Notes: generated by a model from the letters alone, not told the origin. A stretch of 64,000 bases of DNA from Sinorhizobium psoraleae (GCF_013283645.1 NZ_JABEKV010000004.1:310001-374000), one strand, 5' to 3'; numbered from the stretch's first letter, positions 9,901 to 19,286 are shown. Translations and numbers: made by a program.

Positions 9901-11703
9901 ATGGACGTATTGGCGGATCCGATCCAACGGGCATTTCTCGGCGTGGAACGCTCGGTGAGCGGGCAGCGCTGGGTGTCACGTCTGGATCAGGCCGGGCAAA
10001 ATCGGGCACTAGCGATCAGCCAGGTACACGGCTATTCCGAGATGATTGCCCGCGTGCTCGCAGGCCGCGGCGTAGCGCTCGACGATGCCGCCGCCTTTCT
10101 CGACCCGACGCTCCGCTCTCTGATGCCGGATCCGGACACCCTGACCGACTGCCGCAAGGCGGCCGAGCGGCTGGCGCTGGCGGTGCGCCGCCGCGAGAAG
10201 GTGGTTATATTCGGGGATTATGACGTCGACGGCGCTGCCTCCTGCGCGCTGATGGTCCGATTCCTGCGCCACTTCGGCATCGAAGCCGACATCTACATTC
10301 CCGATCGCATCTTCGAGGGTTACGGCCCGAATCCGCAGGCAATAGAGCAACTGCTCGACAACGGTGCCGGCCTTATCGTCACTGTCGACTGCGGTTCGAC
10401 CAGTCACGAGTCTCTCGCTGTTGCCGCCGGACGCAGCGTCGACGTCGTCGTCATCGACCATCATCAGGTGGGCTCTTCCCTTCCGCCGTGTCATGCGCTT
10501 GTCAATCCGAACCGCGAGGACGACTTGTCCGGGCAGGGGCATCTCTGCGCCGCAGGTGTTGTCTATCTCGTGCTCGTCAACACCCTGCGGGTGCTGCGCG
10601 GCCAAGGGGCCCCGCGCGCCGCTTCGTTCGATCTGTTGTCGCTGCTCGATCTCGTCGCGCTGGCAACGGTCTGCGATGTCGTACCGCTCAAGGGGCTCAA
10701 CCGCGCCTATGTCGTCAAAGGCCTGATCGCCGCGCGGCATATGGGCAATCCGGGGCTTGCGGCGCTCCTCCGCAAGGCTGCAATTGGCGGCCCTGTGACG
10801 CCCTATCATCTTGGATTCCTGATCGGTCCGCGCATCAATGCGGGCGGGCGTATCGGCGATGCGGCTCTCGGCAGCCGGCTGTTGACGCTTGACGATGCCG
10901 CAGCCGCGGAATCGATCGCGGGCCGGCTCGACGAGCTTAACCGCGAGCGCCAGGCAATGGAGGCGGCAATGCTCGCCGAGGCCGAAGCGGAGGTGCTGGC
11001 GGAGTATGGGACTGGCGAGGCGGCCTCGGTGATCATTACGGCGCGGGAAAACTGGCATCCGGGCATCGTCGGGCTCATTGCCGCGCGCATCAAGGAGAAG
11101 TTCCGTCGGCCGGCTTTCGCGATTGCCTTTGACCCAAGTGGGCGAGGGACCGGCTCGGGGCGTTCGATCAATGGTTTCGACATGGGCAGGCTGGTGCGGG
11201 CGGCGGTCGAGAGCGGTCTCCTCTTCAAGGGTGGCGGCCATGCAATGGCGGCCGGCCTGACCGTCGAGCGCGCGAATCTCGGCAGACTTCGTCAATTCTT
11301 TGAAGAGCGTGCCGAAACTGTCGTGCGCGATCTGGTTTCCGCCGAAACGCTGAAGGTCGACGGAGCACTTGGGGCGTCAGGCGCGACGATCGAGTTGGTC
11401 GATCTTCTGGAGCAGGCCGGTCCCTACGGTTCCGGGCATCCGCAGCCGATCTTCGCCTTTCCGCAGCACCGGCTGCGCGACTGCCGGCAGGTCGGCTCCA
11501 ATCACGTCAAGGTAACGCTGGAGGGCCAGGATGGCAGCCGGATCGACGGTATTGCCTTTCGCGCCACGGAAACGCCGCTGGGCGACTTCCTGCTCGGCAG
11601 CCGCGGCTCGACCATTCACGTCGCTGGATCGGTTTCGGCGGATCTTTGGCAGGGAACCCGCCGCGTCCAACTGCGCGTGACGGACGCCGCGAAGGCCACC
11701 TGA
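9901..11703 (+). CDS. recJ: Single-stranded-DNA-specific exonuclease RecJ
   Basis: This 600-residue 5'-3' ssDNA exonuclease acts in recombination and mismatch repair. DHH-family motifs are clear: FGDYDVDGAAS (motif I), VTVDCGST, VVVIDHHQVG (the DHH motif) and the DHHA1 segment KGGGHAMAAGLT, followed by a C-terminal OB-like domain. The start MDVLADPIQ at 9901 was preferred over an upstream in-frame TTG at 9793, which would overlap the hom terminator and add a 36-residue non-conserved tail. Confidence 0.95.
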   Translation: MDVLADPIQRAFLGVERSVSGQRWVSRLDQAGQNRALAISQVHGYSEMIARVLAGRGVALDDAAAFLDPTLRSLMPDPDTLTDCRKAAERLALAVRRREKVVIFGDYDVDGAASCALMVRFLRHFGIEADIYIPDRIFEGYGPNPQAIEQLLDNGAGLIVTVDCGSTSHESLAVAAGRSVDVVVIDHHQVGSSLPPCHALVNPNREDDLSGQGHLCAAGVVYLVLVNTLRVLRGQGAPRAASFDLLSLLDLVALATVCDVVPLKGLNRAYVVKGLIAARHMGNPGLAALLRKAAIGGPVTPYHLGFLIGPRINAGGRIGDAALGSRLLTLDDAAAAESIAGRLDELNRERQAMEAAMLAEAEAEVLAEYGTGEAASVIITARENWHPGIVGLIAARIKEKFRRPAFAIAFDPSGRGTGSGRSINGFDMGRLVRAAVESGLLFKGGGHAMAAGLTVERANLGRLRQFFEERAETVVRDLVSAETLKVDGALGASGATIELVDLLEQAGPYGSGHPQPIFAFPQHRLRDCRQVGSNHVKVTLEGQDGSRIDGIAFRATETPLGDFLLGSRGSTIHVAGSVSADLWQGTRRVQLRVTDAAKAT

Positions 11704-11783
11704 TCGCATTCGTCGCGATAACAGCCCCACCTTCCAAATCAGCGACTTGGAAGAGAAACCTCAATAAGTTTGTGAGGAGAGAA

Positions 11784-11859
11784 TGGCACGCCCAACGGGA
11801 CTCGAACCCGTGTTTCCGCCGTGAAAGGGCGGCGTCCTAGACCGCTAGACGATGGGCGC
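11784..11859 (-). tRNA. tRNA-Glu (UUC), copy 1
   Basis: This is a 76-nt cloverleaf on the minus strand with encoded CCA. The acceptor stem is GCGCCCA/TGGGCGT with discriminator G, the anticodon loop CTTTCAC gives anticodon UUC, and the T-arm is CGGGTTCGAGTCCCG. Confidence 0.97.
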
Positions 11860-12032
11860 CCAAGACGAGGTGGCTTATAGAGAAGCCTTGTGGTTCCCGC
11901 AAGTGATCAGCTGCCGCCAATTCGATTTTTCTTGCGGAAAACTTCTTGAAAGTTTTCGGTCTTCTTCAGGCAAGCATAAACGCGATGCGACAACGCAACC
12001 CTGAAGTATCCAGAACTATATCGAAGAAGGAA

Positions 12033-12108
12033 TGGCACGCCCAACGGGACTCGAACCCGTGTTTCCGCCGTGAAAGGGCGGCGTCCTAGACCGCTAGACG
12101 ATGGGCGC
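12033..12108 (-). tRNA. tRNA-Glu (UUC), copy 2
   Basis: This tRNA is identical to the copy 249 bp away (76 nt, anticodon UUC, encoded CCA). It lies upstream of copy 1 in the direction of transcription, so the two may be co-transcribed. Confidence 0.97.
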
Positions 12109-12218
12109 CCAAGACGAGGTGGCTTATAGAGAGCGCTTCGGATTCCCGCAAGCGGCTAAATTCATTTTTCTCAAAAAAATGACGATGCGATCGAACGGGC
12201 TTTCTTCGGGCGCTAAGG

Positions 12219-13622
12219 TTAGCCTTTACGTCTGCGGCAGCGCCAGTTCCAGTCCCGCTCAGGACCGATGTCGATGTGGACCGATTCCGTGTGGCAGTAG
12301 GTGCCGACGCCGCCGCGACCCGGAATGCTGCGCAGGAAGCTCGCGAGCTCCCACTTGTTGACACCCTTGATCTGTATGTCGGCCGCCGCGCACTGCGTGT
12401 GGAGAGATTGGCGTTTCCGGTTGACCTTGATCGCCCGGAGCCCGGAGGTCACCATTACCTTGCGGCCGTAGTGCCTCTCGACCGTCTTCAACATCTCGAG
12501 AAGCTCGGGCTTGAAGCAGCCGGTTTCCACTCTCTCTGTTTGCAGGATGAGGCCATTCGGCGCGAGACGCGCAAGCCCGGATAACGCCGCCGTTTCGACG
12601 GGTGCGTCCTCCTCGTCGGCAACGTGAGCTTCATGCTCCATGCTGAACAGGGGATTCATGTTGACGCCAGGCAACGACGCGTAGGCGAGGGAGGCAACCT
12701 GTGGCTGGCGCGCATTGCTGGCTGTGATCGTTTTCTTCTCGCTCAGCCGGGCGGTGCGTTCGCCGTCGGAGCGCGGCTTCTCCTTCCGCTTCGGAGCAAA
12801 GAGGCTCGCGAGCGTCCAGGTTTTGCTCGTTTCCTGCGTCTCGCTCTCTTTTCTCTCTGGATCGACAGGCTGATTGGGATTCGTTTGCTGAAGCGCCGCT
12901 GGATTCACCGAGGCAACTTCTACCGGCTGAAGCTCGGCCGGCATCTTGCCGGACAACGCCGCCTGTGCGCTGAGCGGCAACGGAACGGCGACCGGAATGT
13001 CGTTCCCTTCCGCTGTCGCAGGTCCGTTCGCTGCCGTCTCCGCAACGGTCTGCGCTTCAGCCGGCGCTTCATTGCTTGCGCCCTGTTGGGAAGGGGCGGC
13101 CGGTTCGGCCATGGTTTGCCCGTTGCTGAAGAGGCTGTTCGTTGTTGCATTGACCGCCGTTGGCTGGGGCAGGACACCGTTACCGGGCGCTGCAACTGCC
13201 GCTTCGTCGGCGTCGTTTTGGCCCTCGGCCGTGGCGGTGGGGTTTTGTCCATAAATGCTGGCCGATGTGGCGCGCAGGCCGGTGCCCTGCATCGTCAACG
13301 CTTGCTGTGTCGCCTCTGGACCGGTCTGGGCAGCGACGCCCGGCGCCTGCTGCGCCCCGTTGGCGGAGCTGGCCGCAAGCTCCGCTTCGCCGGCGTCGCC
13401 TTCGGCCTCGGCTGTCTGCGACGGTGTCGTCGATTGTTGCGGTTTCAGTGAAGCCGTTGTCTCGTCGCCAGCCGACGACATGCAACCTGCCAATGCGAAC
13501 AATGATACGGATAATGCCGCCGCGCGCCCGAATGTCAGGAACGCGCACTTCGCCTCCAGATGTTGCAACGTCTTATCCCCGCTCTCCGTGCACGCTCGAG
13601 GCTTTCCCCCTCGTGCATGCAT
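12219..13622 (-). CDS. Lipoprotein-like periplasmic peptidase of the M15/YcbK (DUF882) family
   Basis: The protein has an N-terminal lipoprotein-type signal with lipobox LAGC (near residue 47 of the longest frame), a long low-complexity linker rich in Ala, Glu, Gln, Pro and Thr (to about residue 330), and a C-terminal M15-type domain. That domain shows SGLRAIKVNRKRQSLHTQCAAADI and VHIDIG, with the His, Asp and His metal ligands. Family members cleave or bind peptidoglycan peptides in the periplasm. The start is uncertain: ATG 13622 has no good ribosome-binding site and leaves a 30-residue leader before the signal, while a TTG at 13568 behind GCGGGG gives a normal signal peptide. The linker suggests reach across the periplasm. 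Confidence 0.82.
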   Translation of the reverse strand: MHARGGKPRACTESGDKTLQHLEAKCAFLTFGRAAALSVSLFALAGCMSSAGDETTASLKPQQSTTPSQTAEAEGDAGEAELAASSANGAQQAPGVAAQTGPEATQQALTMQGTGLRATSASIYGQNPTATAEGQNDADEAAVAAPGNGVLPQPTAVNATTNSLFSNGQTMAEPAAPSQQGASNEAPAEAQTVAETAANGPATAEGNDIPVAVPLPLSAQAALSGKMPAELQPVEVASVNPAALQQTNPNQPVDPERKESETQETSKTWTLASLFAPKRKEKPRSDGERTARLSEKKTITASNARQPQVASLAYASLPGVNMNPLFSMEHEAHVADEEDAPVETAALSGLARLAPNGLILQTERVETGCFKPELLEMLKTVERHYGRKVMVTSGLRAIKVNRKRQSLHTQCAAADIQIKGVNKWELASFLRSIPGRGGVGTYCHTESVHIDIGPERDWNWRCRRRKG

Positions 13623-13843
13623 TAAGTCTCAGTTCCGAAACATCGCCCCAGAACAAACAACTCATTTTCCTCGCGGCGAGCAAATAGGCTCGCCACGGGA
13701 AAGGTCAGGCCAAGTAAAGGGCTTTGACGCGCAACTGGTTGCGAAGCAGAACCCCATTTCAACGTCTGGTGCGCAAAGTTAATGAACCTCGCCCAAATTG
13801 TAAACCTGGGCTAACCTTTTTGCACCTTCACAATAGATATGCG

Positions 13844-13868
13844 AAGGCCCGGCATCTGGCCGGGCCTT
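13844..13868 (-). terminator. Hairpin downstream of gloA
   Basis: A perfect 9-bp stem AAGGCCCGG/CCGGGCCTT has a 7-nt loop. It lies about 100 bp past the gloA stop in the otherwise gene-free stretch 13623-13967. The T-tract is short, so its function is likely but not certain. Confidence 0.55.
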
Positions 13869-13967
13869 AAGACCGCTCGTCGATGTTCGGGCCTTGCCTT
13901 GTGTCATGCCACACGGGTCAAACCGCTGGCACGGTTCAGACGCTAGTCAGCCGGAATTGCGCGGAGC

Positions 13968-14408
13968 TTACCAGCTGCCGGTATTGCCCATGGATGCCCA
14001 CGGCTCCTGCGCGGGCAGGTTCTCGCCCTTTTGCAGGATCTCGATCGAAATTCCGTCGGGCGAGCGCACAAAAGCCATGTGTCCGTCGCGGGGCGGACGG
14101 TTGATGGTGACGCCATTGTCCATCAGGTGTTGGCAGAAGCCGTAGATGTCGTCCACTTCATAGGCGAGATGACCGAAGTTGCGACCACCGCTGTAGTCCT
14201 CTGTGTCCCAGTTGTAGGTGAGTTCGAGGCAGGGGGAGCGTTCGTCGTTCGCCCGGTCGAGGTCGCCAGGCGCGGCAAGGAAGACGAGCGTGAATCGGCC
14301 TTTTTCGTTTTCGTACCGGCGTATTTCCTTGAGGCCGAAGAGCGTGCAATAGAAGTGCAGAGCCTGGTCCAGGTCTCTTACACGAACCATCGTGTGCAGA
14401 TAGCGCAT
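13968..14408 (-). CDS. gloA: Lactoylglutathione lyase (glyoxalase I)
   Basis: This 146-residue member of the vicinal oxygen chelate fold isomerises the hemithioacetal of methylglyoxal and glutathione. Typical segments are HTMVRVRDLDQALHFYCTLFG, CLELTYNWDTEDYSGGRNFGHLAYEVDD and SPDGISIEILQKG, containing the His and Glu metal ligands. The start MRYLHTMVRV at 14408 is the family start; an upstream in-frame extension of 30 residues was rejected. Confidence 0.95.
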   Translation of the reverse strand: MRYLHTMVRVRDLDQALHFYCTLFGLKEIRRYENEKGRFTLVFLAAPGDLDRANDERSPCLELTYNWDTEDYSGGRNFGHLAYEVDDIYGFCQHLMDNGVTINRPPRDGHMAFVRSPDGISIEILQKGENLPAQEPWASMGNTGSW

Positions 14409-14602
14409 TGGGTTGTCCCTGTTTCTGAGAATATGGCGTATACTTAACCTGCAGCAAGCCAGAGGCAAGGCTGCGTCCCCATAAATGACCCCGGCCAAAA
14501 TATGTCGTGGGACTTGCGCAGGCGCGGCGGGACGATGTTATTCTGGTCAATAAGAATCAGTTAACCGTATCAAGAGTTGCGCGTAAACGAGGGGCTGGGA
14601 GA

Positions 14603-15181
14603 ATGGCGGATAGAACATCTTCGAAAGACGTCATCCACAATGACGACTTTGGCAATGACGCCCTTGACCTCATCGAAATTACCGGCGTTATCAAGTGGTT
14701 CGACGTAGCGAAAGGCTTCGGGTTCATCGTACCTGACAACGGCATGCAGGACGTTTTGCTGCACGTGACCTGTCTGCGGCGCGACGGCTATCAGACGGTT
14801 CTGGAGGGTGCGCGCGTTGTCGCTCTTGTTCAGAAACGGGACCGCGGATACCAGGCTTTCCGCATTCTTTCCATGGATCAGTCGACCGCCGTTCACCCGT
14901 CGCAGCTTCCGCCGGTCAGAACGCATGTTCAGGTCACGCCGACCAGCGGCTTGGAACGAGTGCTCGTCAAGTGGTTCAACCGCACCAAAGGCTTTGGCTT
15001 CCTGACGCGCGGCGAGGGCACCGAAGACATCTTCGTGCATATGGAGACGCTGCGCCGCTTTGGGCTTACGGAGTTACGGCCCGGGCAGGTGGTTCTGGTG
15101 CGCTTCGGCGACGGCGAAAAAGGTCTCATGGCTGCGGAGATTCATCCGGACGGCCCGACGCCAACCAGCCGGTCCCACTGA
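14603..15181 (+). CDS. Two-domain cold-shock protein
   Basis: This 192-residue protein contains two cold-shock domains in tandem. Domain 1 (residues ~22-85) reads GVIKWFDVAKGFGFIVPD, with an altered RNP2 (DVLLHVT instead of the usual VFVHxS). Domain 2 (residues ~115-180) reads VLVKWFNRTKGFGFLTR and EDIFVHMETL. It is expected to bind single-stranded nucleic acid and melt RNA secondary structure. ATG 14603 follows GGGAG. Its stop overlaps the next start (TGATG), so the DUF192 gene is translationally coupled. Confidence 0.93.
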   Translation: MADRTSSKDVIHNDDFGNDALDLIEITGVIKWFDVAKGFGFIVPDNGMQDVLLHVTCLRRDGYQTVLEGARVVALVQKRDRGYQAFRILSMDQSTAVHPSQLPPVRTHVQVTPTSGLERVLVKWFNRTKGFGFLTRGEGTEDIFVHMETLRRFGLTELRPGQVVLVRFGDGEKGLMAAEIHPDGPTPTSRSH

Positions 15182-15660
15182 TGATCCCGTCTCCCCGCAT
15201 TTTTGCAAGAAGCGCCGTCACGGCGCTTTTTTTGTTGTCGCTGCTCGTCTCCGCCGTCTCCGCCGACATTTCCTTTGCCCGCGACAAGCTCCGCCTCCTG
15301 ACAGGCGCCGGCCCCCGCGATCTGACGGTTGAACTCGCGGTCGATCCGGCCCAACGCGAGCAGGGGTTGATGTATCGCCGACAGATGGCGCCGGATCACG
15401 GCATGCTGTTCGATTTTGGAGAGACGCGCCGGGTGATGATGTGGATGAAGAACACTTACCTGCCACTGGATATGCTCTTCATCGCCCGCGATGGAACAGT
15501 TCGCACGATTCATGAGAATGCCGTGCCGTTGTCCGAGGCGATCATCGATTCGGGTGAACCGGTGGCATTCGTGCTCGAACTCAACGCCGGAACCGTGAGG
15601 CGCCTCGGCGTAAAACCTGGCGATCGGCTCGAGGGCTCCCGGATTCCGGCCACGAACTGA
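15181..15660 (+). CDS. DUF192 family exported protein
   Basis: This is a 159-residue protein with an N-terminal signal peptide (FARSAVTALFLLSLLVSAVSA) and a DUF192 domain shown by GLMYRRQMAPDHGMLFDFG, VMMWMKNTYLPLDMLFI and VLELNAGTVRRLGVKPGD. The molecular function of DUF192 is not established. The start codon overlaps the stop of the two-domain cold-shock gene, an arrangement that points to co-expression. Confidence 0.9.
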   Translation: MIPSPRIFARSAVTALFLLSLLVSAVSADISFARDKLRLLTGAGPRDLTVELAVDPAQREQGLMYRRQMAPDHGMLFDFGETRRVMMWMKNTYLPLDMLFIARDGTVRTIHENAVPLSEAIIDSGEPVAFVLELNAGTVRRLGVKPGDRLEGSRIPATN

Positions 15661-15751
15661 GTGCGTCGGGTCTCCCCGTGCCCTTCAACTGGGCACGAAA
15701 ATTCATGTTGCAGGCACGAGGCGAAGCGTGTATCTCCGGGCCTCGTTGGCA

Positions 15752-15828
<77 letters not shown>

Positions 15829-16079
15829 CTAAATTCTCTGATTTATTTTCCTGTTTCTCGCCGCCGTGGCCGGAATTTGTGGTGCGGTGCCGCAATAGTA
15901 AGTTCTCCGACGCTCCGGTTCCGCCGGTAAGTAAGCAGCCGAGTCGCGGTGTCGGGAGCGAGTTTTCGATGCGGCACGCATGCTGTCGGAAAAGCCTCAT
16001 TTTCGGTTCATTGGTCATTCCGTTTTGGATCAATCTGCGCTAAGGGAAGACACGAGGCGCGGGCGAAAGCCCGCTGCGC

Positions 16080-16160
16080 TGCTGCATAATTTCTTAATCG
16101 GAATCGATTTAGACTCAGGAATCATGCAGCAAATCAAAGTGTTTCAGCGATCGTTGGCGT
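16080..16160. repeat. Rhizobial-type palindromic mosaic repeat
   Basis: A long imperfect palindrome starts TGCTGCATAATTTC and ends GAATCATGCAGCA, and is followed by AAATCAAAGTG. The last motif also occurs in the 107-bp mosaic repeat at 48948-49054, so the two share a module. The rest of the gene-free stretch 15829-16209 shows nothing I can support. Confidence 0.6.
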
Positions 16161-16209
16161 CTGAGAAAGGCGCAGCGCTGCGATGGGTAAACGGGAGCCG
16201 TTCGAAACA

Positions 16210-16515
16210 ATGTCCGCGAAGATCTATCGTCCCGCAAAGACAGCCATGCAATCCGGCAAGGCCAAGACGAATCTGTGGGTGCTGGAGTTCGATCAGGAAA
16301 GGCCGCGTACCATTGATCCGATCATGGGATACACAAGCTCCGGCGATATGCGCCAGCAACTGCGTCTCACCTTCGAAAGTGCAGAACAGGCCATCGCCTA
16401 CGCCGAACGCAACGGCATCGATTACCGGGTGATTGCGCCGAAGGATTCGACGCGCAAGAATGTGTCCTATTCGGACAACTTCCGTTTCAACCGGATGCAG
16501 CCCTGGACCCATTGA
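16210..16515 (+). CDS. NDUFS4-like accessory subunit of respiratory complex I
   Basis: This 101-residue protein has the ETC complex I conserved region (MSAKIYRPAKTAMQSG, WVLEFDQERPRTIDPIMGYTSSGDM, LTFESAEQAIAYAERNGIDY). In alphaproteobacteria and mitochondria this accessory subunit stabilises the NADH-binding arm of NADH:quinone oxidoreductase. The start MSAKIYRPA at 16210 is the conserved one; an in-frame ATG at 16183 would add nine residues. It sits alone, away from any nuo operon. Confidence 0.92.
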   Translation: MSAKIYRPAKTAMQSGKAKTNLWVLEFDQERPRTIDPIMGYTSSGDMRQQLRLTFESAEQAIAYAERNGIDYRVIAPKDSTRKNVSYSDNFRFNRMQPWTH

Positions 16516-16551
16516 GGTTCCTGGGAAGTCCGCGAGAGGGCGACGCCCAAC

Positions 16552-16628
16552 GGCCCCTTAGCTCAGTTGGATAGAGCACCTGCCTTCTAAGCAGGTTGTC
16601 GCAGGTTCGAATCCTGCAGGGGTCGCCA
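16552..16628 (+). tRNA. tRNA-Arg (UCU)
   Basis: This is a 77-nt cloverleaf with acceptor GGCCCCT/AGGGGTC, encoded CCA and T-arm GCAGGTTCGAATCCTGC. The anticodon loop CTTCTAA gives UCU. No integrase or attachment-site duplication is visible next to it. Confidence 0.97.
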
Positions 16629-16835
16629 ACTTTCCAATATTGTCTCGTCCAGCCGAACAGCGCAGCAAGTTCATGAGCCGTCGCGCCCTCGTCGGCTAGT
16701 GGTCCCGCGATCCTGTGGGTGGTTTCATCGTCGCGCGCTCGCGAGGTGCATCTCCGCCAGCAGGTAAGCGGCACTTCTGACCAACTGTTCCTTCTTCGAA
16801 TCGGCGGCCGCATCGCCGATAAAGCTCCACCGCGA

Positions 16836-17069
16836 CTATCGCCGCCGCCGCTCCCTGTGTTTTGCTATTTTCTCCGGGGGGTCGATGAACAGCACGATTA
16901 CAACCGCTGCTGCTACGAGCACGTAAGAAGGGATGCCTGTTCCTGCGCTCGCAAGTGCGGCGATCAGCATGGCAGCCGCAATATAAAGGACAATCGATGC
17001 GGGGCTGGATATAGCTCCCCAAGCGAAACTGGAAATGCGATCTCTCCATTCCGCGTCCGAAAAAGCCAT
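16836..17069 (-). CDS. Small two-helix membrane protein
   Basis: This is a 77-residue protein with two hydrophobic stretches (PASIVLYIAAAMLIAAL and IPSYVLVAAAVVIVLFI) and a basic C-terminal tail (KIAKHRERRRR). ATG 17069 has GGGGA nine bases upstream. No family was recognised. It probably sits in the inner membrane with the basic tail in the cytoplasm. Confidence 0.6.
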   Translation of the reverse strand: MAFSDAEWRDRISSFAWGAISSPASIVLYIAAAMLIAALASAGTGIPSYVLVAAAVVIVLFIDPPEKIAKHRERRRR

Positions 17070-17443
17070 AAGTAAAGATCCCCGTCGAACTGTCGTGAGG
17101 TGGTCGGCGACATTCGTAGCGCATCGTCGCCGCAACATCGTCGACAAACCATATCGCACCTGGCGGCACGGCGCGTCGGACCTTTGGACGTCCAAACGCA
17201 GCCCGGCGCCGGACTAAAGTCCGATATAACGTTGTCGCAGTGCAGCCACAGTTAACGAGCCTTGCCAAGGTCGGAGCATTGCCCTTGGCGCGCTACAGGG
17301 GGCTCTGGTAAGCTCGTTGAACAGGGAGCGAGCGGGGACGATCCGCTGACGTTTAATCTGCCATAGGAATGGCCGCGCGGTGCGGAAGGACCAAGCTGGG
17401 AACCTCCGGGCTGCAACTTTGTTAGACCGGTCAGGAGGAGCGC
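17070..17443. other. Gene-free stretch
   Basis: These 374 bp lie between divergent small genes and presumably carry both promoters. No repeat, RNA gene or credible small frame was found. Confidence 0.5.
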
Positions 17444-17677
17444 ATGCCGCCACCAAAAGAGATGGACTTCGTATTGGCCAGTCTTCCTTTGAGGATAGGG
17501 ACCTACGTTCCTGATGATCTCCTCGAAGATTGGTTCGCTCCCGGTACGGGAATGAATCCGCCGGCTCAGGCGGCATTGGCGGAAGCTGCGTCTTACGGCC
17601 GGCAATTCGAGTGCGAGTTCAAGCATTATCCCGAGCGCAAGGAAGGCGTTTTCTGGAAATGGGTACCAGCAATCTGA
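17444..17677 (+). CDS. Hypothetical 77-residue protein
   Basis: The short protein begins MPPPKEMDFVLASLPLRIGTY and ends with FWKWVPAI. The very strong AGGAGG ribosome-binding site before ATG 17444 supports translation. It has no signal peptide or membrane segment, and no family was recognised. It overlaps the next gene by 19 bp in another frame, suggesting a two-gene operon. Confidence 0.65.
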   Translation: MPPPKEMDFVLASLPLRIGTYVPDDLLEDWFAPGTGMNPPAQAALAEAASYGRQFECEFKHYPERKEGVFWKWVPAI

Positions 17678-17859
17678 ATGAGGGCAATCTGGAGGCGAAG
17701 GCCATTGCCGCGGTTGTCGAAGAACTTGAACGGCAGGCGGCCGAGAATCCCTCGAAACTGCGTGTCAGCCGTGCCGGAGACAAGCTCACGGTCGATGGTG
17801 AAATCGATGTCGACGCGGTCGTGATGGTGGTCGTCGGATCGATGGCAGGCGGTCCATAA
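17659..17859 (+). CDS. Hypothetical 66-residue protein
   Basis: This is a small soluble protein (MGTSNLNEGNLEAKAIAAVV...) with a helical N-terminal half and a hydrophobic C-terminus (VDAVVMVVVGSMAG). It starts inside the end of the preceding gene, which fits translational coupling. No family was recognised. Confidence 0.55.
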   Translation: MGTSNLNEGNLEAKAIAAVVEELERQAAENPSKLRVSRAGDKLTVDGEIDVDAVVMVVVGSMAGGP

Positions 17860-18107
17860 CCGGCAAGTAGCCATGGTCGGTCGGCCCGCGCTCGCCCACG
17901 GCGTTCCCGAGCGGGCCATCATTCATCGCACACACGTTCTCGCATGATCCGAGAACTCACCCCCAGTCCGCGATGGCCGACGGCAACACCGACAAATGTT
18001 CCCATTATGTTCTCGTCGAGCCAGCGGTTTTCTGGAACTTTATCCGCTCCAGCACCGTTCAAGTATCAGTTTAGCGGCAACTTAAATGAGGATATGGAGG
18101 AGAAGCC

Positions 18108-18440
18108 ATGAACATTGGCAAGGTTCTCGCGACCGGATTGATTATGGCCGGCGCCCTGGCGGCCCTGCCATCTGCTTCGCCGGCCCAGTCTCTGGACTTG
18201 TACATCGGCCCAGGTGGTCCTGACGTGCAGATGCGTGACCGACGGTATGATGACGATTATCGACCTTATCGCGGCTGCAGCGAACGGCAGGCTATTCGCC
18301 GTGCCTACAGGCTGGGGCTACGTGATCCCGAGATTGAAGCGATTACGCGCAGACAGGTCGTCGTGGACGGCGTCGGTCGCCGGGGTCGATACACGACCGT
18401 GTATTTTGCAAATCGACCAGGCTGCCCTCGCATAGGCTGA
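18108..18440 (+). CDS. Small exported protein, rhizobial conserved type
   Basis: This 110-residue protein has a clear signal peptide (VLATGLIMAGALAALPSASPAQS, cleavage expected after AxA-like SPA) and a mature part with an acidic Arg/Tyr-rich segment (RDRRYDDDYRPYRGC) and the motif SERQAIRRAYRLGLRDPEIEAI. A GGAGGAG site precedes the start. Proteins with this layout are common in Rhizobiales but have no assigned function. A strong hairpin follows 20 bp after the stop. Confidence 0.8.
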   Translation: MNIGKVLATGLIMAGALAALPSASPAQSLDLYIGPGGPDVQMRDRRYDDDYRPYRGCSERQAIRRAYRLGLRDPEIEAITRRQVVVDGVGRRGRYTTVYFANRPGCPRIG

Positions 18441-18460
18441 CGCCTGTTGGTTCGGTGATT

Positions 18461-18490
18461 TTTCCCTGATCCCCTAGCGGATCAGGGAAA
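18461..18490 (+). terminator. Terminator hairpin
   Basis: A perfect 12-bp inverted repeat TTTCCCTGATCC/GGATCAGGGAAA with a 6-nt loop lies just after the preceding small exported protein gene. The rest of 18441-18766 shows no gene. Confidence 0.75.
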
Positions 18491-18766
18491 GTCGTGTTCT
18501 GTGACGAGCCGGCTTGATGTCGGGCACAAGGATACCGCCCTCAATAAGTCGACAATCGTCGTCGGGCTCGGAAACAACGCAGATCTAAGACGCGACCAGT
18601 TTCTGCTCCCCAGAAGTCCGGCCACAGTTCTCCTCTGGTCTGTAGACTTCCCCATCGAGACGCGACTGATCTCGTGCGCGATGCGGTTTCACTGCCGCGC
18701 TCGTTCATACTCGGTTCAGTTGCCACAAGGAAAGATCGCCTCATCGGAAACAGATTCGGTGATACG

Positions 18767-19219
18767 ATGAAGAAAATCGGCACATTGATCCTTGCGGCTG
18801 TTACGGCATTTACAAGCTATGCACCGGCTCAGGCCATGCCCTTTGCGCCAGTGTCGCAGTCCAACTCGAGCGGCATAGACTTGGTCCACCACAGGCCATG
18901 GCACCACGGTGGACCGCGTTGGCGCGGGTACGACGGGCCTCGCTACGGTCGGTACAACGGTTATCGTGGTTATCGCTATCGCCGCGACGGTTATCGCCGG
19001 CACAGTGACGGTTGGTGGTATCCGTTGGCAGCGTTCGGAGCGGGCGTGGTCATTGGAGGTGCAATCGCGGCACCACCGCCGCCGCGACGCGTCTATAGGG
19101 ACTTCAGCCGAGCCCATGTGGATTGGTGCTACGCCCGATATCGTTCTTACCAAGCATACGACAACAGCTTCCAGCCTTACTACGGGCCTCGCCAGCAGTG
19201 TATCTCACCTTACTACTGA
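18767..19219 (+). CDS. BA14K family exported protein
   Basis: This is a 150-residue protein with signal peptide ([20 protein letters not shown]), a His/Gly/Arg/Tyr-rich middle, a hydrophobic segment ([20 protein letters not shown]) and a C-terminal BA14K motif ([31 protein letters not shown]) with its two conserved Cys. BA14K proteins are small cell-envelope proteins first described as Brucella immunoreactive antigens. ATG 18767 was chosen because it begins the signal peptide. Confidence 0.9.
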   Translation: MKKIGTLILAAVTAFTSYAPAQAMPFAPVSQSNSSGIDLVHHRPWHHGGPRWRGYDGPRYGRYNGYRGYRYRRDGYRRHSDGWWYPLAAFGAGVVIGGAIAAPPPPRRVYRDFSRAHVDWCYARYRSYQAYDNSFQPYYGPRQQCISPYY

Positions 19220-19286
19220 GCGTACTCGAAGCCGCTGATTGTTATATGTTTCGCTGAACACGGATCGGCGATTCAAAGGTGTCACA

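Larger units (their letters stand above)
11782..12132. repeat. Tandem duplication carrying tRNA-Glu (two ~102-bp copies)
   Basis: Positions 11782-11883 and 12031-12132 are practically identical, 249 bp apart. Each copy covers a whole tRNA gene plus about 24 bp of its 5' flank (CAAGACGAGGTGGCTTATAG). The 147 bp between the copies are not obviously repeated. Confidence 0.9.

Noticed and set aside
10009..11295. 428-codon minus-strand open frame
   Set aside because: Antisense to recJ; no recognisable motifs.
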